Positions 36,631 through 44,626 of a stretch of DNA of 64,000 nt are shown in pieces; within the stretch, counting starts at the first letter, position 1; every line of letters starts with the position of its first letter. The stretch is taken from NCBI RefSeq assembly GCF_000214215.1, contig NC_015559.1, forward strand, positions 3,831,001 to 3,895,000. The letters run 5' to 3'. The notes under the pieces are model-generated. The model worked only from the letters and a program-made list of their open reading frames with translations, searched no databases and was not told the DNA's origin. This stretch comes from Marinomonas posidonica IVIA-Po-181 (GTDB lineage Bacteria > Pseudomonadota > Gammaproteobacteria > Pseudomonadales > Marinomonadaceae). The position numbers and the translations under genes are program-made.

Positions 36631-37743
36631 TTATTCAGCAGCACGAGCATTAATAAACGCTCGCTCAGACACATCGTGCCAAGCGCTGACAGAACCTAAA
36701 AAGGTTTTAAAGGAATCATACACCTTCTGGCTTTGTGGATCCTGTGCTGCAACTTCCGCGATTGTTTCATAAGACGCTTTTTTAAGCGCTGACAATAAAT
36801 CTGCTGGATAAGCTTTTAACACCACATGATGTTCATTAATCAAGGTTTGCAAAGCGGCATTATTACGCGCCGTGAATTCATTGATCATGTCCAAGTTAGC
36901 TTGTTTAACCGCTGTGCGAGCGATTGCTTGCAAGTCTTCAGGAAGGGCTTCAAAGGCGTCTTTATTGAAAATTGCTTCTACTGCAGAGCCTGGCTCATGC
37001 CAACCTGGATAGTAGTAGTATTTAGCCGCTTTATACAAACCAAAAGCTAGGTCGTTATAGGGTCCAACCCATTCAGTGGCATCGATGGTCCCCGTTTGCA
37101 GTGCCGTAAAGACTTCACCACCAGGCAAGTTAACTGGCATGGCACCGACCTTCTTCAAGACTTCGCCTCCTAAGCCAGGCATGCGCATTTTCAAGCCCTG
37201 AAAGTCCGCCAGAGAATTGATCTCTTTATTAAACCAGCCGCCCATTTGCACACCAGGATTGCCGGCCGCCATTGGAATCAAGTTGAATGGTGCATATAAC
37301 TCATCCCACAATTCTTGACCGCCACCGTAGGCCACCCAAGAATTGAATTCTTGTGCGGTTAAACCAAAAGGTACCGTGGTAAAGAACTGCGCCGCTGGCA
37401 CTTTGCCTTTCCAGTAATAAGAAGCGCCATGACCCATTTGTGCTGTACCACGAGATACCGCATCAAACACTTCTAATGCAGGTACTAATTCACCCGCCGC
37501 ATAGACTTTGATGTCCAATCGACCATTCGACATCAGCTTAATGTTGTCAGCCAGTGCTTGTGCACCTGTGCCCAAACCTGGGTAGTTTTTTGGCCAAGTG
37601 GTGACCATTTTCCAATGAATGGTCTCCGCTTTCTGTTCTGCTTGCGCTGTGTCTTCTGCTTTTTCAGAGCCGCCACAAGCGACTAAAAGAAGGGCGAATA
37701 AACCAGCGAACGCTAATTTGCCCATTACCATTAATTTACGCAT
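36631..37743 (-). CDS. dctP: TRAP transporter binding lipoprotein, copy 3 (TakP/FcbT1 type)
   Basis: This third 370-residue paralogue has the lipobox LLVAC with Cys23. It has the same core as its neighbours but more changes: GNPGVQMGGW, LKMRMPGLGGEV and VGAMPVNLPGGEVFTALQTG. The ligand/ion motif DATEWVGPYND keeps Trp225. The gene is about as diverged from the other two as they are from each other by eye, pointing to an old tandem duplication rather than a recent one. No permease gene is adjacent. Confidence 0.88.
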   Translation of the reverse strand: MRKLMVMGKLAFAGLFALLLVACGGSEKAEDTAQAEQKAETIHWKMVTTWPKNYPGLGTGAQALADNIKLMSNGRLDIKVYAAGELVPALEVFDAVSRGTAQMGHGASYYWKGKVPAAQFFTTVPFGLTAQEFNSWVAYGGGQELWDELYAPFNLIPMAAGNPGVQMGGWFNKEINSLADFQGLKMRMPGLGGEVLKKVGAMPVNLPGGEVFTALQTGTIDATEWVGPYNDLAFGLYKAAKYYYYPGWHEPGSAVEAIFNKDAFEALPEDLQAIARTAVKQANLDMINEFTARNNAALQTLINEHHVVLKAYPADLLSALKKASYETIAEVAAQDPQSQKVYDSFKTFLGSVSAWHDVSERAFINARAAE

Positions 37744-37905
37744 TATTTTCCCTTAGGAAGCCAGTTACTTAATTATGATGAGATGCTGTCTGTGACATGT
37801 CAGTGCGATAAAACGATCGCCAAACATTGAGATAGGTTAAATCAATTGTGCACCCTAAATGCAGTCATCGATTGTATTTTTTATTATAAGATCAGACAGA
37901 AAAAT

Positions 37906-37936
37906 GCCCTTTTCATGCAAAAAACACGAAAAGGGC
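37906..37936 (-). terminator. Hairpin terminator after the Gfo/Idh/MocA oxidoreductase
   Basis: GCCCTTTTC (37906-37914) pairs with GAAAAGGGC (37928-37936); on the minus strand the stem is followed by AUUUUUCUG. It lies about 70 bases after the oxidoreductase stop. Confidence 0.85.
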
Positions 37937-38008
37937 GACAGATAATAAGAAGTGTAGGAATTTTGCTCAACCTTTTTTGAGTAAAAAGTCAGAATTAAAG
38001 CAAATTCA

Positions 38009-39067
38009 CTAAAACTGAGTAGAATAGTGCCAAGAGACACGTTGTCCCGTCTCAGCCGATTGCTCAGCCAAACACAGTAAATAGATCAACTGACAAGCTT
38101 GTGTCATGGACACAGGCGCATCCGCTTGTCCCAAAATAGCTTGTCTTAATTGAGCGTAAAACGCTGCGTATTGTCCCGCTGTCGAGGCTTCCGCTATGGT
38201 TTCAATATCATCCTGAGTATGCGCGATGAAACGCGTGTTCTTCTGTTGTTGAGCCTGTGAGGGAAAATCTTCTTGCCAAGGCATTTGACCGGCTTTCAAA
38301 GCGTCCTCTTGTGGGTCTAAACCAAAACATTGCCAACTGCCTTTGCTAAACCTCGCATTAAAGCGACGCATGTCACCCGCTTCAAATGGGGTTGAGGCCA
38401 AGCGAACCCTTTTATCCTCATAACCCAATTCAACTTCGAACCAATCATGGGTTTGACTCGCCTCACGCAAGCTATCAATGCTGGCATGCAACCATTTTGG
38501 AGGACCAAACAGAAACAAGGCCTGATCCAATAAATGCGGTCCCAAATCCCAAAAAATGCCCGTCCCCACACCAGGTTGTTCACGCCAACGGGATTGAGGA
38601 AATGGACGAAAACGATCAAAACGAGAATCTAGATGCTTTAATTCACCCAGTTCACCACTGTCAATAAGGGACTTTAAGCGCAATAAATCCCCATCAAAAC
38701 GACGATTCTGATACACACAGAATACCAAACCTTTTTGTTTAGAAAGGGTACAGAGAGACTCTATTTGCTCAACACTAGTGACAGATGGTTTTTCCAATAA
38801 TACATGCTTGCCATTTTCCATAGCCTGTTTGGCTTGATCAAAGTGCAACAGATTCGGTGTCGTAATCACCACTAAATCCACATCTGACGCCGTAAAGACG
38901 TCTTCTGCCGCGGTTACAACCGTCACTTCTGGCCAAGCAGCTTTTACATCGGCCACTTTGGCACTGCAGACAGAGACTAAAGACATGTACGGATCGTTTG
39001 TCACAAAAGGGGCATGAAATACCTGTCCAGACAAACCGTAACCAATTAAGCCTACTCGAATCATCAC
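38009..39067 (-). CDS. Gfo/Idh/MocA-family oxidoreductase
   Basis: This 352-residue NAD(P)-dependent oxidoreductase has the N-terminal Rossmann motif VGLIGYGLSGQVFHAPF and the family signature VLLEKPSVTS at about residue 95. The C-terminal alpha/beta dimerisation domain includes DLGPHLLDQALFLFGPP, whose His is part of the usual active site. It resembles E. coli YdgJ in layout. The substrate, probably a sugar or polyol, cannot be named. It stands as a single-gene unit with its own terminator. Confidence 0.87.
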   Translation of the reverse strand: MMIRVGLIGYGLSGQVFHAPFVTNDPYMSLVSVCSAKVADVKAAWPEVTVVTAAEDVFTASDVDLVVITTPNLLHFDQAKQAMENGKHVLLEKPSVTSVEQIESLCTLSKQKGLVFCVYQNRRFDGDLLRLKSLIDSGELGELKHLDSRFDRFRPFPQSRWREQPGVGTGIFWDLGPHLLDQALFLFGPPKWLHASIDSLREASQTHDWFEVELGYEDKRVRLASTPFEAGDMRRFNARFSKGSWQCFGLDPQEDALKAGQMPWQEDFPSQAQQQKNTRFIAHTQDDIETIAEASTAGQYAAFYAQLRQAILGQADAPVSMTQACQLIYLLCLAEQSAETGQRVSWHYSTQF

Positions 39068-39148
39068 GACTCTCCCTTACTTTTATTTTTGTTATGCCAT
39101 TAAGTTTACAGGGGTTAGAAAAGGTTTGCTGAATTGAACAGTGAAGAA

Positions 39149-39175
39149 AGGAATGAGCAAAGCATACTCATTCCT
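39149..39175 (-). terminator. Hairpin terminator after the XRE membrane regulator
   Basis: AGGAATGAG (39149-39157) pairs with CTCATTCCT (39167-39175) across nine bases, with UUUCUUC after it on the minus strand. Confidence 0.75.
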
Positions 39176-39208
39176 AATAAAAAGTATCAGGTTAACAATG
39201 CTACATCA

Positions 39209-39679
39209 TCACTTTTTATCTAATTGCCGCTTTTCCCATTCAGGGCCAAACCAATTCATGTGACCAAATGCATCTAAGCCACGAATAGCTAAGCTAACAC
39301 CAAGGCCAAGCATGGGCCAAACCGCCCACATATAAGCTGTACTAGTAAAAATATTAATAGCAAACAACAGACAAATAATGACACCATATCGAATCGCACG
39401 CTTATAAAAGTGAGTCATTTTATTCACTCTTATTTGAGCGATTTTTTCTTCCAAATTTTCGGATTGTTCATTTTGATGCTCAGTCTGAATGGTCATTTCC
39501 TTTTCTCCTTGAAGATAGTTTATGGACACATCAAAAACGGCAGCTAAGGATTTTAATGACTCTAAACCGGGAGGATTTCCCTTTTCAATTCTCTGAATAG
39601 TACGAACACTTAATCCAGATAACTGTGAAAGCTGATCTTGGGACCAACCTCTTTGCAATCTAAGTGTTTTTACTATCAT
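39209..39679 (-). CDS. XRE-family regulator with two membrane helices (2TM domain)
   Basis: This protein joins an N-terminal Cro/C1-type helix-turn-helix (TLRLQRGWSQDQLSQLSGLS, then VRTIQRIEKGNPPGLESLK) to a C-terminal 2TM domain with hydrophobic segments at about 99-118 and 120-138 (numbered from this start). The ATG at 39679 is preferred because GCGGGA stands upstream; an in-frame ATG at 39706 adds nine residues but lacks a ribosome site. Such proteins are probably membrane-tethered regulators, though the signal is unknown. An 11-base triple repeat like a Pho box lies just upstream. Confidence 0.8.
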   Translation of the reverse strand: MIVKTLRLQRGWSQDQLSQLSGLSVRTIQRIEKGNPPGLESLKSLAAVFDVSINYLQGEKEMTIQTEHQNEQSENLEEKIAQIRVNKMTHFYKRAIRYGVIICLLFAINIFTSTAYMWAVWPMLGLGVSLAIRGLDAFGHMNWFGPEWEKRQLDKK

Positions 39680-39728
39680 ATTTAAATCCCGCTCAACGTT
39701 TTTCATCAGACTAAATACTCATTCAAAA

Positions 39729-39764
39729 AAATGTCACGACATTTAGGCGACAAAAAGGTGACAG
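39729..39764 (-). promoter_or_regulatory. Triple TGTC repeats (Pho-box-like) and palindrome before the XRE regulator
   Basis: On the minus strand CTGTCAC (from 39764), TTGTCGC (from 39753) and ATGTCGT (from 39742) follow each other at exactly 11 bases. The last overlaps a perfect palindrome, AAATGTC-AC-GACATTT (39729-39744). The array resembles PhoB or other OmpR-family sites; the palindrome might instead bind the XRE protein itself. Confidence 0.5.
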
Positions 39765-39782
39765 TTGTTTATTTTCAATAAG

Positions 39783-41996
39783 TTACATTACTTCCAATTT
39801 GGCGAAAGACAATACCAACCACTTACTGCCTTCGCCATCAAAGTTAACCTGTACACGAGCTTGTGGTCCTTGACCTTCGTAGTTCACCACTAAACCTTCA
39901 CCAAATACCGGATGTTTTACACGATCGCCCATGCTGACATTCACTTCTGGTGCTTGATAACGGTTTAATACGCTACTGTTTTGCAGCTTCTCTTTCTCTG
40001 ATTGGTAATCAGGACGCTGTAAGGAAACTGGGCGACTGACCTGAGATCGTAAACGCACTTCTTGCAAACATTCCGGAGGTATTTCCTTAATGAAACGAGA
40101 AGGACTGTTAAAGGATTCACTGCCGAACAAGCGACGAGATTCAGCATAAGTAATGTAAAGCTTTTCCATCGCTCGGGTAACACCAACGTAGCACAAGCGA
40201 CGTTCTTCTTCTAAACGACCAGGCTCTTCAAATGACATCTTACTTGGGAAGACGTTTTCTTCTACACCCGTTAAGAATACCAAAGGAAACTCCAAACCTT
40301 TTGCCGAGTGCAAAGTCATTAGCTGCACCGCATCTTGATATTCGTCCGCCTGCTGATCACCTGCATCCAATACCGCTTGATCTAAAAAGGCCATCAGAGG
40401 CGAGCTAAACTCTTCGTCTTCGTCATTCCAACTAAAACCACCAGCGGCTCCCACCAGTTCTTTTAAGTTTTCAATGCGCGCTTCGCCTTTTTCACCCTTT
40501 TCCTTTTCGTGGAAAGGGATGAGACCCGCTTCCTCTATAATCTGTTCGAAAATATCATTGAGATTCAAATCTGGCTGCTGGACGGTCGTGCTTAAACCTT
40601 CAATCAGATGCAGGAAGGTTTTGATGGCATTGGTCGCTCGGGCTGGCATCAGAGACTGTCGCACCACTTCTTGCGCGGCTTGCCACATAGAACAACCTTG
40701 GTCACGAGCGATTTCTCTTAAGGTACCAATACTGCGTTCACCAATACCACGAGGGGGGACATTCACCACTCGTTCCATGGCACCATCGTCATTCGGATCC
40801 AGCGCTAAACGAGCATAGGCCAAGGCATTTTTAATTTCTAGACGGTCGTAGAATCTGTGCCCACCATAAATACGATAAGCAATCTGTTCCCTTACAAGGC
40901 ATTCTTCAATCACACGAGATTGAGCATTGGAACGATATAGAATCGCCATGTCCGTGAGCGATGTCCCTTTATCTCGCCATTCTTTAATGATGCCCAAAAT
41001 GAAGCGCGCCTCATCTTGCTCATTAAAACCAGCGTAGACAGAAATTGGCTCTCCTTCACCGCTGTCGGTCCACAGCTCTTTGCCTAATCGATCATCATTG
41101 TGTTGAATCAGACCATTGGCCGCGTTCAGGATATGACCAGTGGAACGGTAGTTTTGCTCCAAACGAATGGTCTGAACATCATCAAAGTGTTTACTAAAGT
41201 TATGGATATTTTCGATCTTCGCGCCTCGCCAGCCATAGATAGACTGATCGTCATCCCCAACAGCGGTGATCGTACCTTGATCGCCAACCATGACGCGTAA
41301 CCAAGCATATTGAATGGTATTGGTGTCTTGAAATTCGTCCACCAGCACATGACGGAATCGCTCTTGATAATGACGCAATAGCGCTGGCGTACTGAGCATC
41401 AATTCGTGAGCACGCAACAGCAACTCACCAAAATCCAATAATCCGCCTCGTTCACAAGCTTCTTCATAATGATAATAGAGTTCGCGCATGCCCTTTGTGA
41501 AAGGGTCATGACTGTCTGGCACATGAGCGGCACGACGACCCTCGTCTTTTTGTCCGTTAATAAACCACGCCACTTGTTTGGGTGGCCAACGAGTATCATC
41601 AATGCTTAATTCTCGCATGATTCGCTTAATCAACCGCAGTTGATCATCGCTGTCCATGATCTGAAAGTTTTCTTTCAAGCCCGCATCACGCCAATGAGCC
41701 CGTAACAAACGGTGTGCTAGTCCGTGAAAGGTTCCCACCCACATGCCTTGCGGTGGTACCCCTACCAGCTCTTCAATCCGCCCTTGCATTTCACGAGCCG
41801 CTTTATTGGTAAAGGTCACCGCCATTAAACTGTATGGAGAAAGTTCATAAGCGTGCATCAGCCAAGCGATGCGATGTACTAATACTCGAGTTTTTCCTGA
41901 TCCAGCCCCAGCTAACACCAAGCTATTTTGCAATGGTGCCGCAACGGCTTCGCGTTGCTTGTCATTCAATGAATCCAGGATAAAAGAAACGTCCAT
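39783..41996 (-). CDS. uvrD: DNA helicase II UvrD
   Basis: This 737-residue SF1A helicase acts in mismatch and nucleotide excision repair. Motif I is AGAGSGKT (about 30-37), motif II VDEFQDTN, motif III GDDDQSIYGWRGA, motif IV LEQNYRST, motif V TLHSAKGLEFPLVF and motif VI YVGVTRAMEKL. The C-terminus holds the Tudor-like RNA-polymerase-binding segment (GDRVKHPVFGEGLVVN). It starts MDVSFILDSLNDKQREAVAAP, the usual UvrD start. It lies 77 bases upstream of the XRE gene. Confidence 0.96.
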   Translation of the reverse strand: MDVSFILDSLNDKQREAVAAPLQNSLVLAGAGSGKTRVLVHRIAWLMHAYELSPYSLMAVTFTNKAAREMQGRIEELVGVPPQGMWVGTFHGLAHRLLRAHWRDAGLKENFQIMDSDDQLRLIKRIMRELSIDDTRWPPKQVAWFINGQKDEGRRAAHVPDSHDPFTKGMRELYYHYEEACERGGLLDFGELLLRAHELMLSTPALLRHYQERFRHVLVDEFQDTNTIQYAWLRVMVGDQGTITAVGDDDQSIYGWRGAKIENIHNFSKHFDDVQTIRLEQNYRSTGHILNAANGLIQHNDDRLGKELWTDSGEGEPISVYAGFNEQDEARFILGIIKEWRDKGTSLTDMAILYRSNAQSRVIEECLVREQIAYRIYGGHRFYDRLEIKNALAYARLALDPNDDGAMERVVNVPPRGIGERSIGTLREIARDQGCSMWQAAQEVVRQSLMPARATNAIKTFLHLIEGLSTTVQQPDLNLNDIFEQIIEEAGLIPFHEKEKGEKGEARIENLKELVGAAGGFSWNDEDEEFSSPLMAFLDQAVLDAGDQQADEYQDAVQLMTLHSAKGLEFPLVFLTGVEENVFPSKMSFEEPGRLEEERRLCYVGVTRAMEKLYITYAESRRLFGSESFNSPSRFIKEIPPECLQEVRLRSQVSRPVSLQRPDYQSEKEKLQNSSVLNRYQAPEVNVSMGDRVKHPVFGEGLVVNYEGQGPQARVQVNFDGEGSKWLVLSFAKLEVM

Positions 41997-42184
41997 TACC
42001 GTCCGCCGTGATTAAATTAATGTGTTTGTCATAAAAAACGCGTAAAAAATAGATTGATTTTTGACCGATTTACGTTTTTTATAAAGCTGTAAATAAGTTG
42101 TCTGTCTATTTTGACTTTTTTCAACGATCGATGACAGTGCTCTGTGCATTTCTACGTCATCGAAAGGCTAGAAAGGGGGTTACG

Positions 42185-42379
42185 ATGAGCAATTTGTCTG
42201 AAACACTAACGGAAGTGAAGACGGATATCCTTCACGCTTCGATTAGTTTGGAGAATGAAAAAAAACAGCGAAATCAAAAAGATGATGCCGCTAGAATGCT
42301 GAAAGCCAGACGTGCTATTGAACAGCATTTAGAGCAAAAGCGCTTGTATCATGATATTTCTAATGGTTGGGACGACTGA
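42185..42379 (+). CDS. Small conserved-looking protein, function unknown (possibly PA3496-like)
   Basis: This 64-residue protein is read from the ATG at 42185, which follows a GGGGG ribosome site; an in-frame ATG at 42098 has none and would add a non-homologous-looking tail. It is highly charged and helical, and ends ARRAIEQHLEQKRLYHDIS. That pattern recalls the small PA3496-type proteins of gammaproteobacteria, but the likeness is weak. It is transcribed away from uvrD and ends about 270 bases before aspC. The function is not known. Confidence 0.55.
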   Translation: MSNLSETLTEVKTDILHASISLENEKKQRNQKDDAARMLKARRAIEQHLEQKRLYHDISNGWDD

Positions 42380-42652
42380 ATTAGTCACCACTCTCACCTA
42401 ACATATCTAGCCCTAGCCTAATCCAGGCACAGCGTGCTAGACGTTTTCAACCAAGCCGATTTAGGACTTGGAGCAGCCTGCTTTACCATAAAAAACCAAA
42501 CTCTAACGCTAAATGACATTTTGATACAGTAATTCCCCCTGCTTTTTGACCCCATTTATAGCGGTTACTCATATCTTCGAGTACCATATGTCTGATTTTC
42601 AATATCTTCTAATCCATAATAAAAAAGAAAATAACCCTCTTGGGGAGTTAAC

Positions 42653-43849
42653 ATGTTTGAACATATCCAAGCTGCTCCAGCGGACCCAATTTTAGGTCTG
42701 AACGACGCTTACAAAAAAGATCCCAACCCAAACAAAATTAACCTTGGTGTTGGAGTGTACAAGGATGAACTAGGCCATACGCCTATTCTAAAGGCTGTAA
42801 AGCAAGCAGAAGAGCGTTTGTTGCTCCAGGAAAAATCAAAAAACTACTTAAGTATTGAAGGTAGACCCAACTACCGCAGTGCCGTACAAACCTTATTGTT
42901 TGGTAAAGATCACCAGATTATTAGCAAGCAACTTGCTCAGACTGCCCATACTCCTGGCGGTACTGGTGCCCTTCGCGTTGCGGCTGAATTTATTAAAAAG
43001 CATCTTCCTGAAGCGACGATTTGGGTCAGCAATCCAACATGGGCAAACCACCAATCCGTTTTCCAATCCGTTGGCTTAGAAGTCGGCAGCTACTCGTATT
43101 ACAACGCCGACAGTAAAACATTAGACTTTGAAGCCATGTTAGCCAGCTTATCGCAAGTACCTGAAGGCGATGTGGTGTTATTTCATGGCTGTTGTCACAA
43201 CCCAACCGGCATAGATCCAACACCTGAACAATGGTACCAGTTAGCAAAACTATGCAGTAAGCAAGGCTTCTTAGCACTGTTTGACTTTGCTTACCAAGGT
43301 TTCGGACAAAGTTTAAATGACGATGCTCAAGGCCTAAGAACCTTCTTGGACCATGTACCGGAGATGTTGATTGCCAGTTCCTTTTCTAAGAACTTTGGTT
43401 TATACAATGAACGTGTTGGAGCGTTAACCATTGTTTGTGAAACCAGCGATCAAGCCGAGTCGGCTTTCACTCAGATCAAGCGTTGTATTCGCACCAATTA
43501 CTCTAACCCCCCTTCTCATGGTTCAGCAGTCGTGGCCGAAATTTTAAACGATGCTGAGCTATATGCTTTATGGGAAAGCGAACTGGACACCATGCGCACA
43601 CGTATTCACGAAATGCGCAGCCTTTTTGTGAATACCTTAAGAGCAAAAGGCGTCAATCAGGATTTCTCTTTCATTTCGCAGCAACAAGGCATGTTCTCGT
43701 TCTCCGGCCTAACGCCAGATCAAGTGGCTCAATTGCGTAATGAATTTGGCATTTACATCGTCGGTTCAGGGCGTATCAATGTCGCAGGTATGACTCACGA
43801 CAACATGGCACCGCTTTGTGAAGCCATTGCGAGCGTGATAAAAGGTTAA
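42653..43849 (+). CDS. aspC: Aspartate/aromatic aminotransferase (AspC/TyrB)
   Basis: This 398-residue PLP enzyme is very close to E. coli AspC over its whole length. It starts [20 protein letters not shown], and has [38 protein letters not shown] and the Schiff-base Lys in [16 protein letters not shown]. The substrate-binding Arg is in SGRINVAG. It exchanges amino groups between aspartate (and probably aromatic amino acids) and 2-oxoglutarate. It is a single-gene unit ending in a strong terminator. Confidence 0.95.
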   Translation: MFEHIQAAPADPILGLNDAYKKDPNPNKINLGVGVYKDELGHTPILKAVKQAEERLLLQEKSKNYLSIEGRPNYRSAVQTLLFGKDHQIISKQLAQTAHTPGGTGALRVAAEFIKKHLPEATIWVSNPTWANHQSVFQSVGLEVGSYSYYNADSKTLDFEAMLASLSQVPEGDVVLFHGCCHNPTGIDPTPEQWYQLAKLCSKQGFLALFDFAYQGFGQSLNDDAQGLRTFLDHVPEMLIASSFSKNFGLYNERVGALTIVCETSDQAESAFTQIKRCIRTNYSNPPSHGSAVVAEILNDAELYALWESELDTMRTRIHEMRSLFVNTLRAKGVNQDFSFISQQQGMFSFSGLTPDQVAQLRNEFGIYIVGSGRINVAGMTHDNMAPLCEAIASVIKG

Positions 43850-43865
43850 GTCTTTTATCACGCTA

Positions 43866-43907
43866 AAAAGCGGTGATGAGGGATTCCGCCTGATCACCGC
43901 TTTTTTG
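43866..43907 (+). terminator. Strong hairpin terminator after aspC
   Basis: AAAAGCGGTGAT (43866-43877) pairs with ATCACCGCTTTT (43893-43904), followed by TTG. It lies 17 bases beyond the aspC stop. Confidence 0.88.
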
Positions 43908-43979
43908 TTTCTCTTGTGACCCATATTTGCTAACTTGAGCCATTCTTTCGGAACAAAGGCGTAAAATGGGGAGACCAAC

Positions 43980-44606
43980 ATGACCGCCACTCTTATTTAT
44001 TGTTATGACCCTATGTGCAGCTGGTGTTGGGGCTTTCGTCCAACGTGGAGCAAACTGCAGAAGTCATTGCAAGGCTTGGTCGACACAAATCAAATCACCA
44101 TTCAGCCCATGCTAGGTGGCTTGGCAGTGGATTCAGATCAACCCATGCCCGATGCCATGCGACATAAGTTAGAAGACACTTGGCAGCAGATTCAATCCAG
44201 TTTGGGAACCGAGTTTAATTTCGATTTTTGGCGCAACGCACAACCAAGGCGTTCAACCTATCCAGCTTGTCGCGCCTGTTACGTGGCGCGAGACGTTGGG
44301 CTTGAAGAAGAAATGTATCATGCCATTCAGCAGGCATATTATTTAGAGGCTAAAAACCCCTCTAATCTGAATACCTTAATCGAATGTGCTGAACACATAG
44401 GATTAAAAGCAGATGGGTTTCAGAAAGCCATGATGCATGTAGAAAAAGAACGCTTGCTGGAAGCGGAAATAGAGCAAGCAAGGCACTTAAACCTAAACTC
44501 TTTTCCATCTCTGGCTCTGCTGAAAGGCGATCAATTAATTTCCATTCCGTTGGACTATCAAGACCACCTCAGCATGCTAGCACAGATAAAAAAGGCGCTG
44601 TCATAG
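43980..44606 (+). CDS. DsbA-family (FrnE/COG3531-like) thiol protein
   Basis: This 208-residue protein has a thioredoxin-like fold with an inserted helical domain. The active-site motif is CSWC in YDPMCSWCWGF at residues 13-16, and a cis-Pro loop lies in NLNSFPSLALLKG. Two more Cys (ACRACYVAR) lie near residue 97. No signal peptide is present, so it is probably cytoplasmic, unlike DsbA. The substrate is unknown. A hairpin overlaps its stop codon. Confidence 0.85.
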   Translation: MTATLIYCYDPMCSWCWGFRPTWSKLQKSLQGLVDTNQITIQPMLGGLAVDSDQPMPDAMRHKLEDTWQQIQSSLGTEFNFDFWRNAQPRRSTYPACRACYVARDVGLEEEMYHAIQQAYYLEAKNPSNLNTLIECAEHIGLKADGFQKAMMHVEKERLLEAEIEQARHLNLNSFPSLALLKGDQLISIPLDYQDHLSMLAQIKKALS

Positions 44607-44612
44607 CGCCTT
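44592..44612. terminator. Hairpin between the DsbA-like and MocR genes
   Basis: AAGGCGCT (44592-44599) pairs with AGCGCCTT (44605-44612) across five bases. It overlaps the stop codon of the DsbA-like gene. On the minus strand U residues follow directly, so it ends the MocR transcript. Confidence 0.75.
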
Positions 44613-44626
44613 AATATCAAATGCCA

